Positions 56,476 to 64,000 of a DNA stretch of 64,000 bases are shown here, one piece after another. How positions within the stretch are numbered: the stretch's first letter is position 1; every line of letters begins with the position of its first letter. The notes beneath the pieces are model-generated. The model was not told the origin of the DNA, did not search any database, and saw only the letters and a list, made by a program, of their open reading frames with translations. The position numbers were made by a program, and so were the translations under genes. The DNA is taken from the NCBI GenBank assembly GCA_965233705.1, contig CBDDTF010000001.1, positions 496,001 through 560,000 on the forward strand, written 5' to 3'. This DNA comes from Algihabitans sp965233705 (lineage in GTDB: Bacteria; Pseudomonadota; Alphaproteobacteria; Kiloniellales; DSM-21159).

Positions 56476-57261
56476 TCAGCCGCCGGCGTACTGGCGGAAG
56501 TCCGGCTTGCGCTTCTCGGTGAAGGCGCGCACGCCCTCCTTCGACTCCTCGCTGGCGTAGTAGAGATTGAGCGTCTGCATCCCCATGCTGGCGATGCCGC
56601 GAATGTTCTCGCTATCGGCGTTGAAGGAGCGCTTGGCGATGGCGATGGCCGTGGGGCTGCGCGCCATGATCTCGGCGCACCAGCGCTTGACTTCGGTGTC
56701 CAGCTCCGCGGCCGGCACCACGGCGTTGACGAGGCCCATCTCCAGGGCCTCGCGCGCGCTGTAGCGGCGACAGAGATACCAGATTTCGCGCGCCTTCTTC
56801 TCGCCCACGAGCCGCGCCAGGTAGGCCGTGCCGAACCCGGGATCGACCGAGCCGACCTTGGGGCCAACCTGGCCGAACTGCGCCCCCTCCGAGGCGATCG
56901 TCAGGTCGCAGAGGGTGCAGAGCACGTTGCCGCCGCCGATGGCATAGCCCTGGACCCGGGCGATCACCGGCTTGGGCACGTCGCGGATGACGGTCTGCAG
57001 CTCCTCGATCGGCAGGCCGATCGTGCCGCGCCCGTCGTACTGCCCGGCGTGGGCCGACTGGTCGCCGCCGGTGCAGAACGCACGCTCGCCGGCGCCGGCC
57101 AGGACGATGACGCCGATGGCGCGGTCCCAGCCGGCGCGGCCGATGGCGTGGATCAGCTCCTCGCAGGTCTGGCCGCGAAAAGCGTTCATGCGCTCGGGCC
57201 GGTTGATCGTGATCCAGGCCGCGCCGTCGACGACCTCGTAGAGAATGTCCTGGTAATCCAT
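56476..57261 (-). CDS. badI: 2-ketocyclohexanecarboxyl-CoA hydrolase
   Basis: The 261-residue crotonase-fold protein closely matches BadI of Rhodopseudomonas palustris: NRPERMNAFRGQTCEELI near residue 20, RAFCTGGDQSAHAGQYDGRGT near 60, ARVQGYAIGGGNVL near 100, GPKVGSVDPGFGTAYLARLVGEKKAREIWYL near 132, and KRKPDFRQY at the end. BadI opens the alicyclic ring of 2-ketocyclohexanecarboxyl-CoA to give pimelyl-CoA. Length equals the known enzyme. It follows badH in the operon and precedes the transporter genes. Confidence 0.95.
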   Translation of the reverse strand: MDYQDILYEVVDGAAWITINRPERMNAFRGQTCEELIHAIGRAGWDRAIGVIVLAGAGERAFCTGGDQSAHAGQYDGRGTIGLPIEELQTVIRDVPKPVIARVQGYAIGGGNVLCTLCDLTIASEGAQFGQVGPKVGSVDPGFGTAYLARLVGEKKAREIWYLCRRYSAREALEMGLVNAVVPAAELDTEVKRWCAEIMARSPTAIAIAKRSFNADSENIRGIASMGMQTLNLYYASEESKEGVRAFTEKRKPDFRQYAGG

Positions 57262-57296
57262 TGCTTGGCCTTGTCCTTGCTACCTAGCCATACGGC

Positions 57297-57358
57297 CTCG
57301 AGTGTTTTGCGGCCCTCTGGACCCCCGGTGCGGGTCCGCCGATCCCGCCCGGCTCTAG
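57297..57358. repeat. Decayed half of the bipartite element between badH and badI
   Basis: The 62-bp stretch runs from CTCGAGTGTTTTGCGG to CTCTAG. Its minus strand contains GATCGGCGGACCCGC followed by GGGGGTCC, matching the GATCGGCAGACCCACG / GTGGGTCT core of half B, so this relic is probably in reverse orientation. The badH stop codon (57355-57357) lies in its terminal CTAG. Confidence 0.6.
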
Positions 57359-58122
57359 CCGTTCATCGTCAGGCCGCCGGAGACGCTGATCACCTGGCCG
57401 GTGACGAAGCCCGCGTCGTCGCTGCCCAGAAAGGCGATCGCCCCGGGCAGGTCCTCGGGCCGGCCCAGCCGCCCCATCGGCACGGCGCGGCGGAAGGCCT
57501 CGGTCAGCTTCTGCGGGTCCTTCGCCTCGCTCAGCACGCCCTCCAGCAGCGCCGTCTCGGTCGGCCCGGGGCAGACCACATTAACGGTGATGCCGTGGCG
57601 CGCATGCTCGCGCGCCAGTGTCTTGGAAAAGGCGACCAGGCCGCCCTTGCAGGCGGCGTAGACCGCCTCGCCGGAGGAGCCGACCCGCGCCGCGTCGGAG
57701 GCGACGTTGACGATGCGTCCGCCGCCCCGCTCGACCATGCCCGGCAGCACCGCGTAGTGGGTGTTCAGCGCCCCGGTCAGGTTGATGTCGATCAGCTTCT
57801 GCCAGAGCTGCGGCTCGGTCTTCAGGAAGGGCCGGAAGACGTCCCAGCCGGCGTTGTTGACCAGCACCGCGATCGGCCCGAGACGATCCTGCGTCGCGGC
57901 CACCGCCTGCTCCACCGCCGCGCGGTCGGTGATGTCGGCGGCAAAGGCCGCCGCCTGGCCGCCGGCGTCGCGGATCGCCGCCGCCGTGCGCTCGGCCACC
58001 GCCTCGTCGATATCCCACACGGCGACCTGCGCGCCCTCGTCGGCCAGACGGCCGCACACGGCGCCACCAATTCCGCCGCCGCCCCCGGTCACCACGACGC
58101 AGCGTCCCTCGAACCGCCTCAC
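57355..58122 (-). CDS. badH: 2-hydroxycyclohexanecarboxyl-CoA dehydrogenase
   Basis: The 255-residue SDR closely matches BadH of Rhodopseudomonas palustris. It has VVVTGGGGGIGGAVCGRLADEG near residue 8, LVNNAGWDVFRPFLKTEP near 85, SDAARVGSSGEAVYAACKGGL with the catalytic Tyr-x3-Lys (YAACK), VCPGPTETALL, and the exact C-terminal SGGLTMNG type ending. It oxidises the 2-hydroxy to the 2-keto CoA ester with NAD+. GTG 58122 is chosen: it follows a GGAGGGG site and gives the family length; longer upstream in-frame starts are not conserved. Confidence 0.95.
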   Translation of the reverse strand: MRRFEGRCVVVTGGGGGIGGAVCGRLADEGAQVAVWDIDEAVAERTAAAIRDAGGQAAAFAADITDRAAVEQAVAATQDRLGPIAVLVNNAGWDVFRPFLKTEPQLWQKLIDINLTGALNTHYAVLPGMVERGGGRIVNVASDAARVGSSGEAVYAACKGGLVAFSKTLAREHARHGITVNVVCPGPTETALLEGVLSEAKDPQKLTEAFRRAVPMGRLGRPEDLPGAIAFLGSDDAGFVTGQVISVSGGLTMNG

Positions 58123-58198
58123 TGGACTCCCCTCCGCAACTCGGTGTTCCTTGGCGCCGTCCCCGCGGCGTGGAAGCATCATCCGCTGGGCCGATCTT

Positions 58199-58218
58199 TA
58201 TGTCAACATGTTGCCTAT
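58199..58218. promoter_or_regulatory. MarR-type operator between badH and badR
   Basis: TATGTCAACATGTTGCCTAT with the perfect 10-bp palindrome CAACATGTTG (58204-58213) lies in the 140-bp divergent region, 77 bp upstream of badH and 45 bp upstream of badR. A near-identical site precedes the aliB-like gene. It is the likely operator of the BadR-type regulator. Confidence 0.7.
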
Positions 58219-58262
58219 ATCGCCACGGTAACCGCGGCGACCAACCAGGACGGCGGACTGCG

Positions 58263-58751
58263 ATGAATCAGACGAAAGGCCGCTTCGGCACTGAGGAAAC
58301 CCGGGATGTTGCAATGGCCGAGCTGGCCAATCGAATTTTCTTTCGGCTCTACCAATCAGCCAACATGATGCATAAAACCGGGACTCGCGCCCTGGAGGAC
58401 TTCAAGGTCACCACGCAGCAGTGGGCGGTCATCGGCGCGCTGTCGCGCCCGCAGGCCGAAGAGGGCATCGGGGTCGGCGAGCTGGCCCGCTTCCTGATGG
58501 TCAGCCGGCAGAACATCACCGGCGTGGTCACCCGGCTGGAGGACCAGGGCCACATCGAACGGCTGCGCGACAGCAGCGACGGCCGCTCCCGGCGGATTCG
58601 CCTGACCGAACAGGGCCGCGAGCTCTGGCGGGCGATCCGCCCGGCCATCCACGGCTACTACGACGAGGCGCTGGCCGGCTTTTCCTTCGAGGACCGGGTG
58701 GCCTTCCTCAACACCCTGGACCGCCTGCTGGACAACATGAAGCGCCTGTGA
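58263..58751 (+). CDS. badR: MarR-family regulator of the alicyclic-acid cluster (BadR-like)
   Basis: The 162-residue protein has the MarR winged helix: TTQQWAVIGALSRPQ near residue 50, GVGELARFLMVSRQNITGVVTRLEDQGHIERLRD near 70, and the wing DSSDGRSRRIRLTEQGRELW. It is divergent from badH. In Rhodopseudomonas palustris BadR is a MarR repressor of the cyclohexanecarboxylate genes that responds to a pathway CoA ester; the same role is inferred from position and from the repeated operator. ATG 58263 gives the usual MarR length. Confidence 0.9.
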   Translation: MNQTKGRFGTEETRDVAMAELANRIFFRLYQSANMMHKTGTRALEDFKVTTQQWAVIGALSRPQAEEGIGVGELARFLMVSRQNITGVVTRLEDQGHIERLRDSSDGRSRRIRLTEQGRELWRAIRPAIHGYYDEALAGFSFEDRVAFLNTLDRLLDNMKRL

Positions 58752-58783
58752 GTAGGCGCAGCCGGCGCCCCTTTAGGGGGCAC

Positions 58784-58915
58784 GCTGCGGTCGACCCGAT
58801 CCCAGATGAAGCGCCCGTGGGGGCGCTGCTGCTCCTCGGCGATGTGCGCGACCAGCCCGGCGGCGCGCGAGATCACGGCAAAGCCGCGCATCAGCTCGAC
58901 CGCCGCCGCTGACTG
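58784..58915 (-). pseudogene. C-terminal relic of a citryl-CoA lyase / citrate-synthase-fold gene
   Basis: On the minus strand, about 44 codons read ELMRGFAVISRAAGLVAHIAEE, then QQRPHGRFIWD, which strongly resembles the C terminus of citryl-CoA lyase family proteins. Upstream sequence (58916-59055) does not continue the gene, and there is no stop at the expected point because CCCCTAAAGGGG would need a one-base frameshift. It is therefore a truncated remnant. It fills most of the 337-bp gap between badR and the GntR gene; the rest (58916-59055) is GC-rich and shows nothing recognisable. A short CCCC-TTTA-GGGG hairpin (about 58767-58781) might end badR transcription. Confidence 0.5.
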
Positions 58916-59055
58916 CCCCCCCTCTTGGCCCCGGCTGCCGGCCCCCCACCGGGCGCAGGCCGGGTCGTGGCAGGTCGCCGCCGGGCGCGGGCACCCCTGG
59001 GCGGGTTCTGCACCCGCCGGTTGATTGCACCGCGCCGGGCGTTCTGCATAATATC

Positions 59056-59065
59056 CTGTATACAG
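59056..59065. promoter_or_regulatory. Candidate GntR/FCD operator
   Basis: CTGTATACAG is a perfect 10-bp palindrome of the TGTATACA type bound by many FCD-subfamily GntR regulators. It lies 23 bp upstream of the gntR start, suggesting autoregulation of the gntR / ThDP-enzyme / TAXI operon. Confidence 0.55.
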
Positions 59066-59088
59066 CTCTGAACACAGCGACGGCACGC

Positions 59089-59889
59089 ATGTCCGAAGCC
59101 TCCCCGTCCGACGCCGCCGGCCCCACCGGCCCCGGGACCGACACCGCCGGTCCCGCCGGCACTGGACTCGCCGACAAGGCGCCGCAGCATCTCTCGCAGC
59201 GGGCCTACGCGCGGCTGCGGGAGATGGCGATCAACTATCGCTTTCGGCCCGGCGAGCGGCTGAACGAGGGCGCGCTGGCCCGGGAGCTGGCGGTCAGCCG
59301 CACCCCCTTGCGCGAGGCCATGCACCGCCTGGTCTCCGAGGGCCTGCTGGACCTGGTCAGCGGCCGCGGCTTCTACGCCCGCGCGCTCGACGTCAAGGAG
59401 GTCTTCGACCTCTACGAGGCGCGGCTGGCGCTGGAGACCAGCATCGTCGGGCTCGCCTGCGAGCGCGCCTCCCCGGCCTGGCTGGCGGAGACCGGGCGCT
59501 ACCTCGACCGCAGCGTGCGCGCCCACGAGAGCGAGCCCCTGGAGCGCCTGCTGGAGCTCGACGAAGGCTTTCACGAGCGCCTGGCGGAGAGCACCGGCAA
59601 CCGCGAGCTGCTGCGCGCCCTGCGCAGCATCAACGCCCGCATCCACTTCTTCCGCTGGATCGACATGCAGGGCCGGCGCGACAACACCCAGGCCGAGCAC
59701 CGCGCCCTGGTCGCCGCCATCGGCGCGGGCGACGCCGCGCGCGCCGTCGAGATCACGCGAACCCACATCACGCGGCGCCTCGACCAGATCGTCGACGGCA
59801 TCCGCGAGGGCTACGCACAGCTTTACATGGGCACCGGGCCGAAGCTGTCCGACCCGCTGCCGAACGCCCCTTCAACGGAGGACCAATGA
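59089..59889 (+). CDS. GntR-family (FCD) transcriptional regulator
   Basis: The 266-residue protein has a GntR winged helix (SQRAYARLREMAINYRFRPGERLNEGALARELAVSRTPLREAMHRL, about residues 36-80, cited only by its key helices AYARLREM and SRTPLREAM) and a C-terminal FCD domain with LDEGFHERLAESTGN and EHRALVAAI-type metal/ligand-binding His residues. It has a 30-residue Gly/Pro/Thr-rich N-terminal tail. Its stop overlaps the ThDP-enzyme start by 4 bp, so it probably controls that operon in response to the substrate or product. Confidence 0.92.
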   Translation: MSEASPSDAAGPTGPGTDTAGPAGTGLADKAPQHLSQRAYARLREMAINYRFRPGERLNEGALARELAVSRTPLREAMHRLVSEGLLDLVSGRGFYARALDVKEVFDLYEARLALETSIVGLACERASPAWLAETGRYLDRSVRAHESEPLERLLELDEGFHERLAESTGNRELLRALRSINARIHFFRWIDMQGRRDNTQAEHRALVAAIGAGDAARAVEITRTHITRRLDQIVDGIREGYAQLYMGTGPKLSDPLPNAPSTEDQ

Positions 59890-61583
59890 ATCAGCTTTCC
59901 GGCGCCGAAGCGCTCGTCCGCATGCTCCAGCTTCACGGGGTCGAGGTGATCTTCGGCCTGTGCGGCGACACCAGCCTGCCGCTCTACGACGCGCTCTACC
60001 GGCTCGACCACGGCATGCGCCACGTGCTCACCCGCGACGAGCGCTCGGCCGCCTACATGGCCGACGTCTACGCCCGCGTCTCCGGCAAGGTCGGCGTCTG
60101 CGAGGGGCCGAGCGGCGGCGGCGCCACCTACATCCTGCCCGGCGTGGTCGAGGCCAACGAGTCCTCCATCTCCGTGCTGGCGATCACCACCGACATCGCC
60201 GTCGGCGCCAACGGCAAGTTCGCGCTGACCGAGCTGGACCAGGAGTCGCTGTTCCGGCCGCTGACCAAGTGGAACAAGGTGATCGACAGCAGCGCCGCCC
60301 TGCCGCGCACCCTGCGCGCCGCCTTCCGCCAGATGAGCACCGGCCGCCCCGGCGCGGTCCACCTGGGGCTGCCGTTCGACGTGCAGAAGAACCCGGTCGA
60401 CGCCGAGGAGATCTGGGGCAACGCCGAGCTGGGGCAGTTCCCGGCCATGCGCGCGGCGCCGGCGCCCGCCCAGGTGAACGCGGCGGCCGAGGCGCTGCTC
60501 TCGGCCGAGCGGCCGATGATCGTGTGCGGCGGCGGGCCGGTGATCGCCGGCGCCCGCGATGAGCTGACGGCGCTCGCCGAGCGGCTGGGGGCGGTGGTCG
60601 CCACCTCGATCAGCGGCCAGGGCGCGATCCTCGACGACCACCCGTTGGCGCTGGGCGTGGTCGGCTCCAACGGCGGCACGGAGGAGACCCGCGCCGTGCT
60701 CGACGAGGCCGACCTGATCCTGCTGGTCGGCTGCCGCGCCGGCTCGGTCACCACCGAGCGCTGGCGCCACCCCGCGGCCGGGCAGCAGCGCATCCTGCAC
60801 ATCGACGCCGAGCCCGCGGTGATCGGCGCCAACTACCCGACCGAGGTCGGCCTGGTGGGCGACGCCAAGCTGGCGCTGGCCGCGCTGCTGGCCGAGGTCG
60901 ACGCGCGCCTGGGCGAGACGCGGCGCCCGGCCGAGACCGCCCAGGCCGCGGTCAAGGCGGCCAAGGCGGCGAAGTTCGCCCGCTTCAACGCCCTGGCCGA
61001 CTCCCTGGACCGGCCGATCCGCCCCGAGCGCGTGGTGCGCGAGCTCTCCGCGCTGCTGCCGGCCGACTCCGTGGTGGTCGCCGATCCCGGCACCCCCTGC
61101 CCCTACTTCTCGGCCTACTACGAGCTGACCCACCCCGAGGGGCGGATGATCAGCAACCGCGCCCACGGCGCCCTCGGCTACTCCCTGCCGGGCGTGCTCG
61201 GCGCCTACTACGCGCGCCCCTCGGCCAAGTGCGTCGCCGTCATGGGCGACGGCAGCTTCGGCTTCAACGCCGGCGAGCTGGAGACCCTGGTGCGCAGCGG
61301 CGCACCGATCACGCTTGTCGTCTTCTCCAACAGCGTCTACGGCTGGATCAAGGCCGGCCAGCATTCCGGCTTCGGCCAGCGCTACTTCTCCGTCGACTTC
61401 GACCGCACCGACCACGCCCGCGTCGCCGAGGCCTTCGGCCTCAAGACCTGGCGGGTCGAGGACCCGGCCGAGCTGCGCAGCGCCCTGGCCGCCGCCATCG
61501 AGCACGGCGGGCCGACGCTGGTGGACGTGGTCTCGCAGCCGCTGCACGAGGCGGCCGCTCCGGTCACGGAGTGGATCGCTTGA
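59886..61583 (+). CDS. Thiamine-diphosphate-dependent enzyme (acetolactate synthase-like), substrate unknown
   Basis: The 565-residue protein has the three-domain acetolactate-synthase-type fold. The N-terminal Pyr domain has GLCGDTSLPLYDAL near residue 25 and the conserved Glu in GVCEGPSGGGATYILPG. The middle domain has MIVCGGGPVIAGA. The C-terminal PP domain carries the ThDP motif MGDGSFGFNAGELETL...NSVYGWIK. It decarboxylates or ligates 2-keto acids or similar compounds. No closely characterised relative is recognised. It is sandwiched between a GntR gene (4-bp overlap) and a TAXI transporter, so its substrate is probably imported by that transporter. Confidence 0.9.
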   Translation: MNQLSGAEALVRMLQLHGVEVIFGLCGDTSLPLYDALYRLDHGMRHVLTRDERSAAYMADVYARVSGKVGVCEGPSGGGATYILPGVVEANESSISVLAITTDIAVGANGKFALTELDQESLFRPLTKWNKVIDSSAALPRTLRAAFRQMSTGRPGAVHLGLPFDVQKNPVDAEEIWGNAELGQFPAMRAAPAPAQVNAAAEALLSAERPMIVCGGGPVIAGARDELTALAERLGAVVATSISGQGAILDDHPLALGVVGSNGGTEETRAVLDEADLILLVGCRAGSVTTERWRHPAAGQQRILHIDAEPAVIGANYPTEVGLVGDAKLALAALLAEVDARLGETRRPAETAQAAVKAAKAAKFARFNALADSLDRPIRPERVVRELSALLPADSVVVADPGTPCPYFSAYYELTHPEGRMISNRAHGALGYSLPGVLGAYYARPSAKCVAVMGDGSFGFNAGELETLVRSGAPITLVVFSNSVYGWIKAGQHSGFGQRYFSVDFDRTDHARVAEAFGLKTWRVEDPAELRSALAAAIEHGGPTLVDVVSQPLHEAAAPVTEWIA

Positions 61584-61668
61584 GCCGCGCCGCCGCCCCG
61601 CGGGCGGCGGCCGAACCAGGGGCCGGGGCCTTGCCCGGCCCGGACACGGGAGGCAAAAGGAAACCTCG

Positions 61669-62712
61669 ATGACTCAACGACACACCCCCCCGACTCTGCC
61701 CGCCACTTTGCCCGCGATTACCCGGCGCGACGCCCTGCGCGGCAGCCTGCTCGGCCTCGCCGCGCTCGGCGCCGGTGCCGCCGGCCTGCGCCCGGCCAGC
61801 GTCCTGGCCCAGCAGAACCTGCAGTGGGGCTCCTCCTCGATCGGCTCGACCGGCTACGTCATCATGGAGGGCCTGGCCAACACGGTGAACCGCCACACCG
61901 AGCTGCAGAACGCCTCCATGGCGACCAGCGGCGGCACCGAGAACATGCAGCTCTTCGCCGAGGGGATCATCCAGCTCGGCCAGACCACCTCGACCGACTG
62001 GAAGCCGGCGGCCGAGGGCATGGCGCCCTATCCGGCCCCGATCGAGGTGCATCAGATGTTCGCCTACACGCTGTTCAACTGCACCCCCATGGTGCGCGCG
62101 GACAGCGACATCCAGAGCCTCGACGACCTGCGCGGGCGGCGGGTCATGCCCTCGCCGGCCGGCAGCTCCACCGCCACCATGTGGCGCGTGCTCTTCGAGG
62201 CGGCGGGCATTCAGGACGAGGTCGAGTGGACCTACGGCTCCTGGCGCGAGAGCTACGACGCGCTGCGCGGCGAGGCGGTCGACTGCATCCCCTCGCTGCT
62301 GACCAACGGGCGCCCGGCGCCGATTCTCTCCGAGCTCGGCGCCACCACGCCGGTGCGCGTCCTGCCGATCCCGCAGGAGGTGCTGGACAAGGCCAAGGCG
62401 CTCAATCCCGGCGTGCTCGGCGGGACGATCCCGGCCGGCGTGGTCCCCGGCATCGAGAGCGACGCCCTGGCGGCCTCCTTCTCCGGCGTGCTCGCCGCCG
62501 CGCCCGACCTGGACAGCGAAGTGGCCTACCAGGTGATGAAGGCGATCTTCGAGAACCTGGAGGAGGTCCACGGCCTGGGCGTGCAGTTCAAGGATATCGG
62601 CCTGCCCTTCGGCACGGACTATCTCGTCGCCGGCTTCCCGGTGCATAAGGGAGCGGCGAAGTACCTCAAGGAGGTCGGCGCCTGGAGCGACGACCTGGTC
62701 GAGGCCTCCTAG
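61669..62712 (+). CDS. TAXI-family TRAP transporter solute-binding protein (Tat-exported)
   Basis: The 347-residue protein has a twin-arginine signal (TRRDALRGSLLGLAALGAGAAG near residue 20) and a TAXI domain: WGSSSIGSTGYVIMEGLANTVN near residue 48, NASMATSGGTENMQLFAEGIIQLGQTTSTDW and GRRVMPSPAGSSTATMWRVLFEAAG. It serves the fused permease encoded downstream. Tat export contrasts with the Sec signal of the other TAXI binding protein at 32316. Its TAG stop is formed by the CTAG left end of repeat copy 4. Confidence 0.92.
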   Translation: MTQRHTPPTLPATLPAITRRDALRGSLLGLAALGAGAAGLRPASVLAQQNLQWGSSSIGSTGYVIMEGLANTVNRHTELQNASMATSGGTENMQLFAEGIIQLGQTTSTDWKPAAEGMAPYPAPIEVHQMFAYTLFNCTPMVRADSDIQSLDDLRGRRVMPSPAGSSTATMWRVLFEAAGIQDEVEWTYGSWRESYDALRGEAVDCIPSLLTNGRPAPILSELGATTPVRVLPIPQEVLDKAKALNPGVLGGTIPAGVVPGIESDALAASFSGVLAAAPDLDSEVAYQVMKAIFENLEEVHGLGVQFKDIGLPFGTDYLVAGFPVHKGAAKYLKEVGAWSDDLVEAS

Positions 62713-62849
62713 AGCGATGCCCGACCTGATCGAATCGCATTTGCGATTCGCCAGGTCGGACAGCATCACTCTAACACTATGGTTTAGGGCGGTTTTGGGC
62801 CGATCGGCAGACCCACGTCGTGGTTCCACTCGATCGGAAACCGCCCTAG
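62709..62849 (+). repeat. 141-bp bipartite palindromic element, copy 4
   Basis: Identical to copy 3 (36808-36948) except for one T-to-C change at 62757 (CCAGGTCGG versus CCAGGTTGG). Both ends are CTAG. It lies inside an operon, between the TAXI binding protein and its permease on the same strand, unlike the other three copies, which separate convergent genes. Confidence 0.95.
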
Positions 62850-62922
62850 AGCGCCACACCGCGGGTCGGCCCCACCCCAGTGGCCGGCCCGCGGTTCGTT
62901 TCAAGGCTTACGGAAAGGCGAC

Positions 62923-64000
62923 ATGCAGGCAGTGACGCGCAGGCTGGCCAACAGCTTCACCGACGAGGAGGGCGACACCCGCCTGCTCGTCCTCCTGGGC
63001 CTTCTCGGCCTGGCCTACGTGCTCGGCCACGTCGCCCAGATCCTCTGGTTCCTCCTGCCGTCCGGCCAGTTCAAGATCATGCACGTGGGCGGCGCCGCCG
63101 GACTGATCCTGCTGGCCCTGGCCGCCCGCGCGCGCCGGCCGCTGGGCAAGGCGGTGCACCTCGTCCTGGCGGCCGTCGCCGCCCTGGTCGTCTGGTACGT
63201 CTTCGCCGAGCACCACGCGCTGACCACGCAACGCTCCTTCCTGCCCAACGACACCGACATGCTGGTGGCGGCCGGGCTGCTGGTGCTCTGCCTCTATGCC
63301 ACGCTGCGGGAGTGGGGCTGGACGGTGGCCGCGATCGCCGTGCTCGGCCTGCTCTACGGCTACTTCGGCCAGCTCATGCCGGAGGGGCTGCTCTACCACG
63401 GCGGCCTGACGCTGAAGCGGCTGATCGGCTACACCTCGATCCCCTACTTCCAGGGGCTGCTGGGCGGCCTGGCGGAGCTGTCGGCCGGCACCATCTTTCC
63501 CTTCATGCTGCTCGCCGCGGCCCTGCAGGCGACCGGCTGCGTCGACTTCATCATGGGGCTGGCCTACCGCATCGGCGGCCGCAGCCGGGCCGGACCGGCG
63601 CAGGTGGCGATCCTGTCCAGCGGCATGATGGGCATGGTCTCCGGCTCCAGCGTGGCCAACGTCGCCTCCACCGGGGCGCTGACCATCCCGCTGATGAAGC
63701 GGGTCGGCTTCAAGCCGGAGTTCTCCGGCGCCATCGAGTCGGTCGCCTCCACCGGCGGCCAGATCACCCCGCCGGTGATGGGCCTCGCCGCCTTCCTGAT
63801 CGTCGGGCTGACCGGCGTGCCCTACGGCGAGGTCATCATCTCCGCCGCCTTCCCGGCGCTGATCTACTACCTCTACCTGATGTACGCCGTGCATCTGCGC
63901 GCGGTGAAGCGCGACCTCGACGCCTCGCGCAGCGAGGTGCTGGCCGAAGAGCTGGGCAGCGACGAGAGCCTGTGGCGGAGCTGCCTCTACAACTTTCACT
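62923..64000 (+). CDS. TAXI-type TRAP transporter fused permease, 5' part (runs off the window)
   Basis: The frame from ATG 62923 is open to the end of the window (359 codons). It starts MQAVTRRLANSFTDEEGD and contains several membrane segments with the fused TRAP permease motifs SSGMMGMVSGSSVANVASTG, LTIPLMKRVGFKPEFSG, ESVASTGGQITPPVMG and a VKRDLDASRSE loop. These match the other fused permease at 30339-32225. A GGAAAGG ribosome site precedes the start. It follows its binding-protein gene after a 210-bp gap that is mostly repeat copy 4. Confidence 0.93.
   Translation, partial: MQAVTRRLANSFTDEEGDTRLLVLLGLLGLAYVLGHVAQILWFLLPSGQFKIMHVGGAAGLILLALAARARRPLGKAVHLVLAAVAALVVWYVFAEHHALTTQRSFLPNDTDMLVAAGLLVLCLYATLREWGWTVAAIAVLGLLYGYFGQLMPEGLLYHGGLTLKRLIGYTSIPYFQGLLGGLAELSAGTIFPFMLLAAALQATGCVDFIMGLAYRIGGRSRAGPAQVAILSSGMMGMVSGSSVANVASTGALTIPLMKRVGFKPEFSGAIESVASTGGQITPPVMGLAAFLIVGLTGVPYGEVIISAAFPALIYYLYLMYAVHLRAVKRDLDASRSEVLAEELGSDESLWRSCLYNFH

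Overview
The window is about 70% GC, very densely coded and carries only chromosomal-type genes. Housekeeping and lineage markers (guaB, an rlmE/ppx pair, tRNA-Gln, soxBDAG, three TRAP-type transporters, close badH/badI homologues) point to an alphaproteobacterium, most likely of the Rhodospirillales type. That placement is inference from gene content; no rRNA is present. I saw no phage, IS element, plasmid gene or CRISPR array.

Layout. (1) 1-8,400: acyl-CoA catabolism. An SDR tail and a quinone oxidoreductase face a minus-strand operon of thiolase, a degenerate HMG-CoA-synthase-like protein and a DUF35 Zn-ribbon/OB protein. An IclR regulator, an acyl-CoA dehydrogenase, a crotonase and a nitronate monooxygenase follow. 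Similar palindromes (TTTCGC-N3-GCGAA) lie upstream of several of these genes. (2) 8,550-15,200: a GlxA-type AraC regulator divergent from the heterotetrameric sarcosine oxidase operon soxB-soxD-soxA-soxG. (3) 15,200-21,300: patatin lipase, guaB, host-attachment-family protein, rlmE, ppx/gppA and tRNA-Gln(CTG). (4) 21,650-33,460: a DctPQM TRAP transporter divergent from a MocR-type regulator and a DadA-like oxidase, then purU, then an operon of TAXI-TRAP transporter, RidA-like protein and an unusual M19-family protein. (5) 33,450-42,000: LysR, O-antigen ligase, a UDP-glucuronate decarboxylase-like enzyme, and a HlyD/RbbA/YhhJ-type ABC exporter. (6) 42,180-44,250: an Rrf2/NsrR-type repressor divergent from a truncated haemoglobin and 5-formyl-THF cyclo-ligase. 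(7) 44,260-58,750: a 13-gene minus-strand cluster for uptake and activation of an alicyclic acid and its beta-oxidation-like ring opening (liv ABC transporter, two CoA ligases, two acyl-CoA dehydrogenases, MDR, badI, badH), with a divergent MarR (badR-like) regulator. (8) 58,780-64,000: a citryl-CoA-lyase-like relic, then GntR, a ThDP enzyme and a second TAXI transporter that runs off the end.

How the parts work together. SoxBDAG demethylates sarcosine and loads C1 units on tetrahydrofolate; purU and the 5-formyl-THF cyclo-ligase act on the same folate pool. The ali/bad cluster would convert cyclohexanecarboxylate to pimelyl-CoA, but no hydratase (badK) lies in the cluster.

The most interesting non-coding signal is a family of intergenic elements exactly 141 bp long (15208, 18678, 36808, 62709), plus half-copies and relics. 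Each has two 64-bp hairpins joined by a 13-bp linker. Stem sequences differ between copies while pairing is kept. Best-preserved copies are bounded by CTAG, and those ends often supply the stop codons of flanking genes. Two copies 25.9 kb apart differ at one base in 141.
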